Shown: positions 44,571-53,481 of the stretch, piece by piece | How positions within the stretch are numbered: position 1 is the stretch's first letter | Layout of the letters: each line of letters opens with the position of its first letter | DNA from: Pseudomonas sp. 102515 | GTDB lineage: Bacteria > Pseudomonadota > Gammaproteobacteria > Pseudomonadales > Pseudomonadaceae | Length of the DNA: 64,000 nt | Direction: 5' to 3' | Assembly: GCF_031085165.1 (NCBI RefSeq) | Contig: NZ_JAVHTY010000003.1 | Span: 186,001-250,000, forward strand | Position numbers and translations under genes: made by a program | Notes under the pieces: generated by a model | Told to the model about the DNA's origin: nothing | Databases searched by the model: none | Seen by the model: only the letters and a program-made list of their open reading frames with translations

Positions 44571-46196
44571 TCACAGGCGGAAGCGCGTCACCAGACCATT
44601 GAGGTCCACGGCCAGGCGCGACAGCTCGGCGCTGGCGGCGCTGGACTGCTCGGCACCCGCGGCGGTCTGGACCGACAACTCGCGGATGTTCACCAGGTTG
44701 CGATCCACTTCGCGGGCCACCTGGGCCTGCTCTTCCGCCGCGCTGGCGATGACCAGATTGCGTTCGTTGATGCCGCCGATGGCGCCATGGATGCGCTCCA
44801 GGGCATGGCCGGCACCGCGGGCCACTTCCAGGGTGGACTGGGCGCGCTCGGTGCTGCTGCGCATGGCCGCCACCGCCTGATCGGTGCCCTGCTGGATGGT
44901 GGCGATGGAGGTCTCGATCTCGCGGGTGGATTCCTGGGTGCGATGGGCCAACGCCCGCACCTCGTCGGCCACCACGGCGAAGCCACGACCCGCTTCACCG
45001 GCGCGCGCCGCCTCGATGGCGGCGTTGAGCGCCAGCAGGTTGGTCTGTTCGGCCACGCTGCGGATCACGTCGAGCACCTTGCCGATGTCGTTGACCTGGA
45101 CCGCCAGGTCGCCCACCAGGGTGGCGCCGTGCTGGACGTCGTCGCTCATGGTGGCGATGGCGCCCACGGTCTCCTGCACCAGGTCGCGGCCGTCACGGGC
45201 CACACCGGCCGACTCCTGGGAGGCCTGGGAGGTGCTGACGGCATTGCGCGCCACCTCGTCCACCGCCGACGACATCTGGTTCACCGCGGTGGCGGCCTGT
45301 TCGATCTCGGCGTTCTGGCGCTGCAGGCCGCGACTGGATTCATCGGTCACGGCATTGAGTTCTTCCGCCGCCGAGGCGAGCTGGGTGGCCGACCCGAGGA
45401 TGCCCTGCAGGGTCTGGCGCAGCTGGCCCTGCATGGTCTTCATGGCCTGCAGCAGGCGCGCGGCCTCGTCGCGGCCTTCGCTGTGGATCTCCTGGCTGAG
45501 GTCGCCGGTGGCGATCACCTCGGCGGCCTGCACGGCGCGGGCGATGGGCTGGGTGATGCTGCGGATCAGCAGCCAGGCGAAGACCACGGTCAGCAGCGCG
45601 GTAGCCGCCAGCAGCAGCAGCAGCCACTGGATGGCGTGACGATAGTCGGCAGCGGACTGGGCGTTGGCCGCGGCGGTCTGCTGATCCACCAGGTCGGTGA
45701 GTTGCTTGAGCACGCCGTTGACCGCATCGGAGTTGGCCAGCAGGTCTTCGTTGAGCAGGCGGCGCAGGGGCTCCAGCTGATCGGCGGCGGAAAACGCCAG
45801 CATGCGCTGCTGCAGACCATCGTACTGGGTGATCAGCTGACCGTAGCGGCCGTAGGCGGTGCGTTCTTCATCGGACTGGATCAGCGCCTCGTAGCGCTGC
45901 TGGGCGGCGCGCATCTGGCCGTTGCGCTGCTGGAACAGCGCCTGGGTCTTGGCGATGATCTCGGGCTCGCGATTGAGCAGCAGGCGATAGGAGAGTACCC
46001 GCAGGCGCAGGGTCAGGGCGGTCAGTTCGTCGAGAGCCGCCACGCGAGGCATGGCGCGGTCCTCGATGGCCAGGCCCGAGGCGCGGATATCGTTCATCTT
46101 GACGAGGGCGGTGCCGCCGAGCAGCAGCAGGAGCAGACCGATAAAGGCGAAACCAAGGGTAGCGCGCCGCGCGATGGAGAGATTACGAAAGGACAT
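44571..46196 (-). CDS. Methyl-accepting chemotaxis protein
   Basis: A 541-residue chemoreceptor. Membrane helix 1 is at residues about 12-32 ([21 protein letters not shown]), the periplasmic helical-bundle sensor at about 33-190, and helix 2 at about 193-215 ([20 protein letters not shown]). Then come a HAMP domain and the signalling hairpin with [20 protein letters not shown]. No C-terminal pentapeptide. The cytoplasmic half resembles that of the converging receptor at 42618-44246, while the sensor parts differ, so they probably detect different ligands. The ATG at 46196 was chosen because the longer frame has no membrane-protein start. Confidence 0.93.
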   Translation of the reverse strand: MSFRNLSIARRATLGFAFIGLLLLLLGGTALVKMNDIRASGLAIEDRAMPRVAALDELTALTLRLRVLSYRLLLNREPEIIAKTQALFQQRNGQMRAAQQRYEALIQSDEERTAYGRYGQLITQYDGLQQRMLAFSAADQLEPLRRLLNEDLLANSDAVNGVLKQLTDLVDQQTAAANAQSAADYRHAIQWLLLLLAATALLTVVFAWLLIRSITQPIARAVQAAEVIATGDLSQEIHSEGRDEAARLLQAMKTMQGQLRQTLQGILGSATQLASAAEELNAVTDESSRGLQRQNAEIEQAATAVNQMSSAVDEVARNAVSTSQASQESAGVARDGRDLVQETVGAIATMSDDVQHGATLVGDLAVQVNDIGKVLDVIRSVAEQTNLLALNAAIEAARAGEAGRGFAVVADEVRALAHRTQESTREIETSIATIQQGTDQAVAAMRSSTERAQSTLEVARGAGHALERIHGAIGGINERNLVIASAAEEQAQVAREVDRNLVNIRELSVQTAAGAEQSSAASAELSRLAVDLNGLVTRFRL

Positions 46197-46856
46197 GGAG
46201 AGTTTCCGTTGAGCCTGGAAAGCCCCCGCTATCGACCGCAAGGTGCAAATCCTGAGGCGGCTTGTCGGCCCGCATTTCCCCGCCACTATCGAGCAAACGC
46301 AGCAGACCCTTGTCCTATAGGGCATTGGGACTATTGAAAGCCTGGCGAAAGGTCTAGGCTGCGGCACTGTGCCGCAGATCACAGGCCGGATGCAAAGCGG
46401 GCGAAAGACGCTCGATTTCCGCCAGCGGCATTGCGTTCACATTTTTGCACATCTCTCGCAAGCCACTGATCGCCAAGGAAATCTGCTCGGCTATCGCGAT
46501 TCACGTTTTCTTCACGGGGAAAACCGCGATCCGGTGGCGAAATTCCGGGTTCGTGCCGATAAAAGGGCGAAATGTAATGATCGTGTGGCGATAATGGCGG
46601 GATGATCTCAGTATAAGTTTGAAATATCTTCCGCGTTGTCCGTCACGAGCTATTGTTTCAGCGTGGATTAAGGTTGAGGTCACCAAGATGGCCTACCGGG
46701 TGCCAGGACAACGCCCGGATACGCGATGGACCGCCAGACAATGAAGCCGCCAGCGCCCGAGAGGGCCGGGGCGTATCGAGGCGATGCCAGGGGGCGTCTA
46801 GCCACTAACCAGCGCTTGCCGCTGCCATTGCGTACTTGAGAAGAGGTCAGAAACAG
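46197..46856. promoter_or_regulatory. Long divergent gap between a receptor gene and carbonic anhydrase
   Basis: 660 bases without a convincing gene; short frames on either strand lack ribosome binding sites and Pseudomonas-like codon use. The clearest structure is the palindrome CTGCGGCAC-T-GTGCCGCAG (46359-46377), 163 bases upstream of the receptor. An AT-richer block lies at about 46540-46680. A GCCGATAA at 46555-46562 resembles a flagellar sigma -10 but lacks the matching -35. Confidence 0.5.
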
Positions 46857-47564
46857 ATGAGCGACAACACGGATACCTTCGGCGCACCCGACGAGGCCCT
46901 CCTGCAGCTGGTCGATGGTTTCAAGCGTTTCCGCCAGGATGTCTTTCCCGAACAGGAAGCGCTGTTCAAGAAACTCGCCAGTGCGCAGTCACCCAAGGCC
47001 ATGTTCATCACCTGCGCCGACTCGCGCATCGTCCCGGAACTGATCACCCAAAGCTCGCCGGGCGATCTGTTCGTGACCCGGAACGTCGGCAACGTGGTGC
47101 CCCCCTACGGCCAGATGAACGGCGGCGTCTCCACCGCCATCGAGTACGCGGTCGTGGCCCTGGGCGTCAAGCACATCATCATCTGCGGCCACTCCGACTG
47201 CGGCGCCATGAAAGCCGTGCTCAATCCCGATCCACTGGAGAAGATGCCGACGGTAAAGGTCTGGCTGCGCCACGCCGAGGTCGCCCGTACCGTGGTCGAA
47301 GACCATGGTCATTGCGACTGCGGCCACGGCGGCACCCTGGGCTTCCTCACCGAGGAAAACGTGGTCGCCCAGCTGGTCCACCTGCGCACCCATCCTTCCG
47401 TGGCTTCCCGTCTGGCCAGCGGTCAGCTGCAGATCCACGGCTGGGTCTATTCCATCGAGACCAGCGAAATCAAGGCGTACGACGCCCAGCAGGAGCGCTT
47501 CCTGCCCCTGGATGGCGAAAACATGCCAGTCGCCACCCCGCGTCCGCGCCTGCAACCGGCCTGA
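46857..47564 (+). CDS. Beta-class carbonic anhydrase
   Basis: A 235-residue beta-carbonic anhydrase that interconverts CO2 and bicarbonate. Zinc ligands and the catalytic dyad are clear: Cys53, Asp55 and Arg57 in ITCADSRIVPE, then His112 and Cys115 in CGHSDCGAMKA. The ATG at 46857 follows AGAGGTCAGAAACAG; the frame opens seven codons earlier. A SulP transporter follows 211 bases downstream on the same strand, a pairing also seen in P. aeruginosa. A perfect stem-loop (GGCCAGCCGG-TCCG-CCGGCTGGCC, 47573-47596, read as two 10-base arms) follows the stop but has no T-run. Confidence 0.94.
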   Translation: MSDNTDTFGAPDEALLQLVDGFKRFRQDVFPEQEALFKKLASAQSPKAMFITCADSRIVPELITQSSPGDLFVTRNVGNVVPPYGQMNGGVSTAIEYAVVALGVKHIIICGHSDCGAMKAVLNPDPLEKMPTVKVWLRHAEVARTVVEDHGHCDCGHGGTLGFLTEENVVAQLVHLRTHPSVASRLASGQLQIHGWVYSIETSEIKAYDAQQERFLPLDGENMPVATPRPRLQPA

Positions 47565-47711
47565 CCCACCGCGGCCAGCCGGTCCGCCGGCTGGCCACCC
47601 CCGAGAGGGGCCGATCGACCCGTCCCCATAACAGCGCACCGCGCCGGACGATCCCACCTGGGGCTCCATCGGGATCGCCCACCCTAGCCGCTAGCCGCCT
47701 GAATCCCGAAC

Positions 47712-47737
47712 CGTGTCATATGACGTGATATGACACG
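47712..47737. promoter_or_regulatory. 26-bp operator-like dyad upstream of the SulP gene
   Basis: CGTGTCATAT (47712-47721) and ATATGACACG (47728-47737) are exact complements around GACGTG. The site ends 38 bases before the SulP start codon. Ten-base arms at this location suggest a dedicated regulator; which one is unknown. Confidence 0.65.
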
Positions 47738-47775
47738 CGGGCACCCTTTTTCCTAGTCGCTGGAGGACCAGGACC

Positions 47776-49335
47776 ATGCTTGGCAATCAACAGACCCCGG
47801 GGCGCAACCTGTCGCGCGACGCCCTGGCCTCACTCGTGGTGTTTCTGGTCGCCCTGCCGCTGTGCATGGGGATCGCCATCGCCTCCGGCATGCCGCCGGC
47901 CAAGGGCATCATCACCGGCATCATCGGTGGCCTGGTGGTCGGCTTTCTCGCCGGCTCGCCGCTGCAGGTCAGCGGTCCGGCCGCCGGCCTGGTGGTGCTG
48001 GTCTTCGACCTGATCAACCGCCATGGCATCGAGGCGCTGGGCCCGGTCCTGCTGCTCGCCGGTCTGCTGCAACTCATCGCCGGCTTCACCCGGCTGGGCG
48101 CCTGGTTCCGCGTCACCTCACCGGCGGTGGTCTACGGCATGCTCGCCGGCATCGGCATTCTCATCGTGCTCTCGCAACTGCACGTGATGTTGGATGCCAA
48201 ACCGGCGGCCTCGGGTCTTTCCAACCTGCTGGCCTTCCCGGGCGCCGCCCTCACCGCGGCGGGCCAGTGGAACGGCAGTGGCAGCGGCGCCCAGGCGGCG
48301 CTGATCGGTCTGCTGACCATCGCCAGCATGTGGCTGTGGGAGAAATTCCGCCCGCAGACGCTGCGCTTCCTGCCCGGCGCCCTGATCGGGGTGACCCTGG
48401 CGACCCTCGCCAGTCTCTGGCTGGCGCTGGACATCCGCCGCGTGGAAGTGCCCAACAACCTGGCCGATGCCATCGACTGGGTGACCTTCGCCGACCTCGG
48501 CATGCTGGCCAATGCCGAACTGGTGGTGGCCGCCCTCGCCCTGGCTTTCATTGCCAGCGCCGAGACCCTGCTCTCGGCCGCCGCGGTGGACCGCATGCAC
48601 AACGGGCCGCGCTCGCACTTCGACCGGGAACTGGGCGCCCAGGGCATCGGCAACCTGCTCTGCGGTGCCGTCGGCGCGCTGCCCATGACCGGGGTCATCG
48701 TGCGCAGCTCGGCCAATGTCCAGGCCGGCGCCACCAGTCGCGCCTCCACCATCTTCCACGGTCTCTGGCTGCTGGCCTTCGTCGCCGCCCTGCCCTTCGT
48801 GCTCAAGTTGGTGCCGGTGGCGAGCCTGGCCGGCGTGCTGGTATTCACCGGTATCAAGCTGGCCGATCCCAAGTCGCTGACCGGACTCAAGCGCTATGGC
48901 CGGACCCCCATGGTCATCTATGCCCTGACCGCCCTCATGATCGTCGCCACCGATCTACTGACCGGGGTGCTGGTAGGCTTTGGTCTGTCGATCGCCTTCC
49001 TGGCGGTCAAGGCAGCTCAGCTCAAGGTGAGCCTGATCTATCGCGAGGACCAGCCGGGCCAGGCCGATCTGCGTCTGCTGGGCGCCGCGACCTTCCTGCG
49101 CGTACCCCAGCTGACCAAGGTGCTGGAGCAGGTCAAGCCGGGCACCACCCTGCACGTGCCCCTGGAGCACGTCTCCTATATCGATCATGCCTGCATGGAG
49201 CTGCTGGAGGACTGGGGACGGACCCAGGCCAGCAATGGCATGCGGCTGGTGATCGAGCCCAAGGCACTGGAGCGGCGCCTGGAAGGCCAGGCCCCGGCGG
49301 GTCAACCGGTCATGCCGACCCAGGCACCGGCCTGA
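47776..49335 (+). CDS. SulP-family anion (bicarbonate/sulfate) transporter
   Basis: A 519-residue SulP/SLC26 transporter. The N-terminal membrane domain starts with LSRDALASLVVFLVALPLCMG. The hallmark ALGAG-like region is replaced by SAETLLSAAAVDRMHNGPRS (about residues 255-274). About twelve hydrophobic segments are followed by a C-terminal STAS domain (about residues 420-510, AATFLRVPQLTKVLEQVKPG). Sitting next to carbonic anhydrase, bicarbonate is the likely substrate; sulfate cannot be excluded. The start follows GGAGGACCAGGACC. A perfect 11-base stem (49341-49351 with 49361-49371) lies right after the stop without a T-run. Confidence 0.88.
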   Translation: MLGNQQTPGRNLSRDALASLVVFLVALPLCMGIAIASGMPPAKGIITGIIGGLVVGFLAGSPLQVSGPAAGLVVLVFDLINRHGIEALGPVLLLAGLLQLIAGFTRLGAWFRVTSPAVVYGMLAGIGILIVLSQLHVMLDAKPAASGLSNLLAFPGAALTAAGQWNGSGSGAQAALIGLLTIASMWLWEKFRPQTLRFLPGALIGVTLATLASLWLALDIRRVEVPNNLADAIDWVTFADLGMLANAELVVAALALAFIASAETLLSAAAVDRMHNGPRSHFDRELGAQGIGNLLCGAVGALPMTGVIVRSSANVQAGATSRASTIFHGLWLLAFVAALPFVLKLVPVASLAGVLVFTGIKLADPKSLTGLKRYGRTPMVIYALTALMIVATDLLTGVLVGFGLSIAFLAVKAAQLKVSLIYREDQPGQADLRLLGAATFLRVPQLTKVLEQVKPGTTLHVPLEHVSYIDHACMELLEDWGRTQASNGMRLVIEPKALERRLEGQAPAGQPVMPTQAPA

Positions 49336-49754
49336 TCCGGGTGGCGGAGCGGCCAGGAGGCGCTCCGCCACGCCTCACCCCACGCTAGCGGCCCATCGAT
49401 GGACGGCCAAGCCCCAGCACGATCACCGATCGCTGATCGCGATACTGGCTTGCCAGAGCCTCGCAGCGCCCCGGTGCCATGCAAAGGCCACTCCACGAAG
49501 TGGACACTCTGTCCACAAAAAGCGCCTGAATTGGCTGATAAATGTCCAAGTTGGCGTCGGTCATCCTACCAATGGGTAATAGTCTGCTAATTAACTTTCG
49601 CTCTTCTCGGGTTTGCCTTATAACGCTATTTGGTTCGACTTTTGTCGCACCAACGATCTTTGTGTCGGGCCACCCTCTATCTCGGGGGTAATCGCTTTGC
49701 CAGGAAAGCCATGCGACGCCCACACGGCTAAAAATGACCCCACGAGAGGTAGCT
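49336..49754. other. Intergenic region upstream of the HU gene
   Basis: 419 bases. The first part holds the stem-loop after sulP (49341-49371). The rest, locally AT-richer from about 49500 to 49700, must carry the HU promoter. No gene is convincing on either strand. Confidence 0.45.
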
Positions 49755-50030
49755 ATGCGCAAGCCTGAATTGGCGACTGTGATCGCTGAAAAAGTCGGAC
49801 TTCCAAAGGAACAGGCCAACGTCGTGCTCAACACGCTGTTGGATGAGATCGCAAATGCGCTGCATCGCAAGGACAGCGTTACCCTGGTTGGCTTCGGCAC
49901 CTTCCTGCCGCGTCACCGCGGTGCCCGCATGGGGAAGAATCCCCAGACCGGCGAGCCGGTCAAGATTCGTGCGAGCAACACGGTGGCGTTCAAGCCCGGC
50001 AAGGCGCTGAAGGACAGTATCGAAGGCTGA
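49755..50030 (+). CDS. HU-family DNA-binding protein
   Basis: A 91-residue HU/IHF-family nucleoid protein. MRKPELATVIAEKVGLPKEQ forms the dimerisation helices. The arm region is VTLVGFGTFLPRHRGARMGK followed by NPQTGEPVKIRASNTVAFKPG, with the conserved Pro of the DNA-intercalating arm tip in NPQTGE. It is a separate HU copy from the usual lon-linked hupB. Position beside rubredoxin matches the P. aeruginosa PA5348-PA5351 neighbourhood as I recall it. ATG at 49755 follows GAGAGGTAGCT; it ends in a strong bidirectional terminator. Confidence 0.94.
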   Translation: MRKPELATVIAEKVGLPKEQANVVLNTLLDEIANALHRKDSVTLVGFGTFLPRHRGARMGKNPQTGEPVKIRASNTVAFKPGKALKDSIEG

Positions 50031-50061
50031 GCGTGAGGCGGCACGGATCGCCGCTGCAGCC

Positions 50062-50091
50062 AAAAGGCATCGCCCCTGCGATGCCTTTTTT
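50062..50091. terminator. Bidirectional intrinsic terminator
   Basis: AAAAGGCATCGC (50062-50073), loop CCCT, GCGATGCCTTTT (50078-50089) and two more T residues; A-run on the other flank. It separates the convergent HU and rubredoxin genes. Confidence 0.92.
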
Positions 50092-50122
50092 GTGTCCGCG
50101 CGGAGGACGCGGAGCGGGGTGA

Positions 50123-50290
50123 TCAGCCGATGGCGATCATCTCGAAGTCGCCCTTGCCCACGCCGCAATCCGGGCACAGCCAATCCTCGGGCACATCCTC
50201 CCAGCGCGTCCCCGGCGCGATGCCGTCATCCGGCCAGCCCAGGGCTTCGTCATAGATATAGCCGCACACGATGCACTGCCATTTCCGCAT
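50123..50290 (-). CDS. rubA: Rubredoxin
   Basis: A 55-residue rubredoxin, too short for many gene lists. It binds one iron through four Cys in two CxxCG knuckles: [14 protein letters not shown] (residues about 5-19) and [14 protein letters not shown] (about 37-50). The Asp/Gly/Ile loop [17 protein letters not shown] between them is typical. Rubredoxins pass electrons to alkane hydroxylases or act in oxidative stress; no alkane hydroxylase or rubredoxin reductase is in the window. The ATG at 50290 follows GGGAGATAACAGAAA on the minus strand. Confidence 0.95.
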   Translation of the reverse strand: MRKWQCIVCGYIYDEALGWPDDGIAPGTRWEDVPEDWLCPDCGVGKGDFEMIAIG

Positions 50291-50442
50291 TTTCTGTTAT
50301 CTCCCAACCGGCTTCAGGTAGCGCGCACGCTACGCGAAAGCCCGGCAAAGGCCAACCGTACCGGAACCCGGACGGATACCCAGCGCTCCATAGCTGCTCT
50401 TGGCGGCTGTCCGTCATCCGCGTTCACAGCTAGGCTGCGTCC

Positions 50443-51612
50443 ATGAATTCCTCGTCCCCGCCCATGCCCTGGGCCATCTACTTCGCCGTGTTGGGCAGCG
50501 TCATCAGCGTCGGTCTGGCCATCGGCCTGTCGATGCCGCTGGTCTCGCTACGCCTGGAAGGTTGGGGTTATGGCAGCTTCGCCATCGGCGTCATGGCCGC
50601 TTCACCGGCCCTTGGTATCCTCACCGGCGCCAGTCTGGCCGGGCGCCTGGCGGCGCGGCTCGGCACACCCCGACTGATGCGGCTGTGCCTGATGAGCGGC
50701 GCCGCCTCGCTGATCCTGCTGTCGCTGCTGCCCAGCTATCCACTGTGGCTGCTCCTGCGCCTGGCCCTGGGCGCCATCCTCACCCTGGTCTTCGTGCTCG
50801 GCGAAAGCTGGATGAACCAGGTCATCACCGATCGCTGGCGCGGCCGCCTGGTGGCGCTCTATGGCAGCAGCTATGCCCTGAGCCAGCTGGCTGGTCCGCT
50901 GCTACTGGGGGTGCTGGGGACCGAGGGCGACCAGGGCTTCTGGCTGGGCGCCCTGCTCATGCTCGGCGGCGCCACCCTGCTGCTCGGCCGCCAGGGTGCC
51001 CCGGCCGCCGGCGGCCACACCGCGGCCTGGCGAGCGCTGCTGGACTTCTGCCGCGGCGCCCCGGCCATCGCCTGGGCGGTGGCGCTGTTCGCCTGCTTCG
51101 AGGCGATGATCCTCACCCTGCTGCCGGTTTACGCCCTCAACCAGGGCTTCGGCCAGCAACTGGCCCTGTACATGGTCAGCGCCGTGGTGGTGGGCGATGC
51201 CCTGCTGCAGCTGCCGCTGGGCCTGCTCGCCGACCGCCTCTCGCGCCAGGGACTGTTTCTCGGCTGCACCCTGGGCCTGCTGGCGGTGAGCCTGGCCCTG
51301 CCGCTGCTGCTGCACACCTCCGGCGTCTGGCCGCTGCTGGTGCTGTTCGGCGCCACCGCCGGCGGCCTCTTCACCCTGGCGCTGATCCTGGTCGGCGAGC
51401 GCTATCGCGACGCCGAACTGGTCAGCGCCAATGCCTGCATCGCCCAGCTCTGGGGGCTCGGCTGCCTGGTCGGTCCGCTGGTCACCGGCGCCGCCAGCCA
51501 GTGGCTCACCGGTCACGCCCTGCCGCTGCTGATGGCCGTCGGCGCCGCCGTGCTGCTGGTGATCGTCAGCCGCCGAGGCAGCGCGCCGGTTACAGCTAAA
51601 ACGGCAATTTAA
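50443..51612 (+). CDS. MFS transporter
   Basis: A 389-residue major facilitator with twelve hydrophobic segments, of the YcaD/DHA-like type. The motif-A equivalent after helix 2 is AGRLAARLGTPRLM. GESWMNQVITDRWRGRLVAL between helices 4 and 5 is a strong mark of the YcaD-type subgroup, and the second half repeats LLADRLSRQGLFLG. The substrate is unknown. The ATG at 50443 was taken without a clear ribosome binding site. No regulator adjoins; an antitoxin-like remnant follows. Confidence 0.85.
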   Translation: MNSSSPPMPWAIYFAVLGSVISVGLAIGLSMPLVSLRLEGWGYGSFAIGVMAASPALGILTGASLAGRLAARLGTPRLMRLCLMSGAASLILLSLLPSYPLWLLLRLALGAILTLVFVLGESWMNQVITDRWRGRLVALYGSSYALSQLAGPLLLGVLGTEGDQGFWLGALLMLGGATLLLGRQGAPAAGGHTAAWRALLDFCRGAPAIAWAVALFACFEAMILTLLPVYALNQGFGQQLALYMVSAVVVGDALLQLPLGLLADRLSRQGLFLGCTLGLLAVSLALPLLLHTSGVWPLLVLFGATAGGLFTLALILVGERYRDAELVSANACIAQLWGLGCLVGPLVTGAASQWLTGHALPLLMAVGAAVLLVIVSRRGSAPVTAKTAI

Positions 51613-51632
51613 TGCCTAAATTTATTCCTTAG

Positions 51633-51749
51633 AGCCGGGATTTCGGCACTAGATTGCCGGACGAAGGCAATCCCACCCTGGCGACGCTGCAGGCGGTCTT
51701 TCGACCCTTTGGCCTGGGAATGGGCGTCAGACCCCTGAAACGCCGTTGA
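51633..51749 (+). pseudogene. C-terminal remnant of an XRE-type antitoxin/regulator
   Basis: An in-frame stretch of about 39 codons reads SRDFGTRLPDEGNPTLATLQ then AVFRPFGLGMGVRPLKRR and stops at 51747-51749. The pattern (D/G)EGNPTLATLQAVF..FGL is the C-terminal end of the helix-turn-helix domain of HipB/HigA-like antitoxins. There is no start codon, and a stop codon (51630-51632) precedes it, so the N-terminal half is gone. No toxin gene is beside it. Similarity judged by eye only. Confidence 0.55.
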
Positions 51750-51753
51750 GCCC

Positions 51754-51790
51754 CATGAAAAACGCCGGCACTGGGCCGGCGTTCTTCATG
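51754..51790 (-). terminator. Intrinsic terminator of the met operon
   Basis: On the minus strand AACGCCGGC (51783-51775) pairs with GCCGGCGTT (51769-51761) and runs into TTTTC. The outer bases CATGAA and TTCATG extend the stem. It lies 12 bases past the second metQ stop. Confidence 0.85.
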
Positions 51791-51801
51791 TCAGGCAGCG
51801 C

Positions 51802-52578
51802 TCAGAACGCCGGCACCACGGCGCCCTTGTACTTCTCTTCGATGAACTGCTTCACCGCCGGGGTGTTCAACGCCTTGGCCAGCTTCTGCACGGCGTCGCT
51901 GTCCTTGTTGTCCGGGCGGGCGACCAGGATGTTGGCATAGGGCGATTCCTTGCCTTCCAGCAGCAGGGCGTCCTGGGTCGGGTTGAGCTTGGCTTCCAGG
52001 GCGTAGTTGGTGTTGATCAGCGCCAGGTCGACCTGATTCAGCACGCGCGGCAGGGTCGCGGCTTCCAGCTCCTTGAACCTGAGCTGCTTGGGATTCTCGG
52101 CGATGTCCTTGGGCGTGGCCAGGATGTTGGCGCTGTCCTTGAGCGTGATCAGGCCGGCCTTTTCCAGCAGCAGCAGGGCACGGCCGCCGTTGGTGGCATC
52201 GCTGGGGATGGCCACGACGGCGCCTTCGCGGAGTTCGGCGAGCTGCTTGATCTTCCGCGAATAGATGCCGAAGGGCTCGACATGCACCTGGGCGACGGTC
52301 ACCAGGTCGGTACCGCGGCTCTTGTTGAATTCATCCAGGTAGGGCTGGTGCTGGAAGAAATTGGCGTCCAGACGCTTCTGGGCCACCTGCAGGTTGGGCT
52401 GCACGTAGTCGGTGAAGACCTTGATCTGCAGGTCCACCCCTTCCTTGGCCAGCTGGGGTTTGACGAATTCGAGGATCTCGGCGTGGGGCACCGGGGTGGC
52501 GGCGACGCTGAGGGTCTCGGCGGCGTGGGCGCTCAGGCTGGCGGCCAGCAGGGCGGCGGTGGCGAGCAATTTCTTCAT
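51802..52578 (-). CDS. metQ: MetQ-type methionine-binding protein, second copy
   Basis: A 258-residue periplasmic NLPA/MetQ-family substrate-binding protein for methionine uptake. MKKLLATAALLAASLSAHA is a Sec signal peptide without a lipobox Cys, so unlike E. coli MetQ it should be a free periplasmic protein. Family segments include PHAEILEFVKPQLAKEGVDL, KVFTDYVQPN and AATLPRVLNQVDLALINTNY. It is last in metN-metI-metQ-metQ. It is about two-thirds identical (by eye) to the preceding copy, with a near-identical DNA tract at 52012-52108. Confidence 0.9.
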   Translation of the reverse strand: MKKLLATAALLAASLSAHAAETLSVAATPVPHAEILEFVKPQLAKEGVDLQIKVFTDYVQPNLQVAQKRLDANFFQHQPYLDEFNKSRGTDLVTVAQVHVEPFGIYSRKIKQLAELREGAVVAIPSDATNGGRALLLLEKAGLITLKDSANILATPKDIAENPKQLRFKELEAATLPRVLNQVDLALINTNYALEAKLNPTQDALLLEGKESPYANILVARPDNKDSDAVQKLAKALNTPAVKQFIEEKYKGAVVPAF

Positions 52579-52647
52579 GGCAGTTTCCTAAAGCGGGGTG
52601 GAACCGTCGGCGCCTCTGGCGGGCGCCGACGGCAGTGGAGCGGAGGC

Positions 52648-53436
52648 TCAGAACGCGGGAACGACGGCGCCCTGGTACTTCTTCTCGATGAACTGCTTCA
52701 CCTCGGGGGTGGTCAGGGCCTTGGCCAGCTTCTGGATGGCCGGGTCGTTGGCCTTGTCGGCGCGGGTGTAGAGCAGGTTGGCGTAGGGCGACTCGCCGCT
52801 CTCGATGAAAAGGGCGTCCTTGGTCGGCACCAGCTTGGCTTCCAGCGCGTAGTTGGCGTTGATCAGCGCCAGGTCGACCTGGTTCAGCACGCGCGGCAGG
52901 GTCGCGGCTTCCAGCTCCTTGAACTTGAGGTGCTTGGGATTCTCGACGATGTCCCGCGGGGTGGCGGTGACGTTGCTCGGATCCTTGAGGGTGATCAGGC
53001 CCTGCTTGGCGATCAGCAGCAGCGCACGACCGGAGTTGCTCGGGTCGTTGGGGATCGCCACGGTGGCGCCATCCTTGAGTTCCTTGATGTCCTTGATCTT
53101 CTGCGAATAGGCACCGAAGGGCTCGACGTGCACCGCCACCACCGGCACCTGGTCGCTGCTCGGGTTGCTCTTCTGGTAGCTGGCGTAGTACGGCTTGGTC
53201 TGGAAGTAGTTGGCATCCACCTGCTTCTGATCGGTCTGGCGATCGGGCTGGATGTAGTCGGTGAAGACCTTGATCTTCAGGTCCACGCCTTCCTTGGCCA
53301 GCTGCGGCTTGATGAACTCCAGGATCTCCGCATGGGGCACCGGATTGACCGCGACGGTCAGGGTCTCGGCGGCCTGGGCGGCGGTGGCGACACCTAGGCC
53401 GAAGGCCAGGGACAGCAGGGTACGTTTCAGCGACAT
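52648..53436 (-). CDS. metQ: MetQ-type methionine-binding protein, first copy
   Basis: A 262-residue NLPA/MetQ-family binding protein, signal peptide MSLKRTLLSLAFGLGVATAAQA with AxA cleavage and no lipobox. Core segments PHAEILEFIKPQLAKEGVDL, VHVEPFGAYSQKIKDIKEL and LPRVLNQVDLALINANYALE align with the second copy. Differences cluster in the middle (residues about 65-100), where ligand-facing residues could vary, so the two may prefer different ligands such as D- and L-methionine. It lies 45 bases after metI and 69 bases before the second copy. Confidence 0.9.
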   Translation of the reverse strand: MSLKRTLLSLAFGLGVATAAQAAETLTVAVNPVPHAEILEFIKPQLAKEGVDLKIKVFTDYIQPDRQTDQKQVDANYFQTKPYYASYQKSNPSSDQVPVVAVHVEPFGAYSQKIKDIKELKDGATVAIPNDPSNSGRALLLIAKQGLITLKDPSNVTATPRDIVENPKHLKFKELEAATLPRVLNQVDLALINANYALEAKLVPTKDALFIESGESPYANLLYTRADKANDPAIQKLAKALTTPEVKQFIEKKYQGAVVPAF

Positions 53437-53481
53437 CTGGGATTTTCCTTGTGCAAAACCTTCGAGTGGATGAAGCCTGAA

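Noticed and set aside
46555-46562. GCCGATAA resembling a flagellar-sigma (FliA) -10 box
   Set aside because: No TAAA-type -35 at the right spacing, and it points toward carbonic anhydrase, not toward the chemoreceptor on the other strand.
46369-46605. 78-codon plus-strand open frame in the gap before carbonic anhydrase
   Set aside because: No ribosome binding site, atypical codon use and an unlikely protein composition; the region reads as regulatory DNA.
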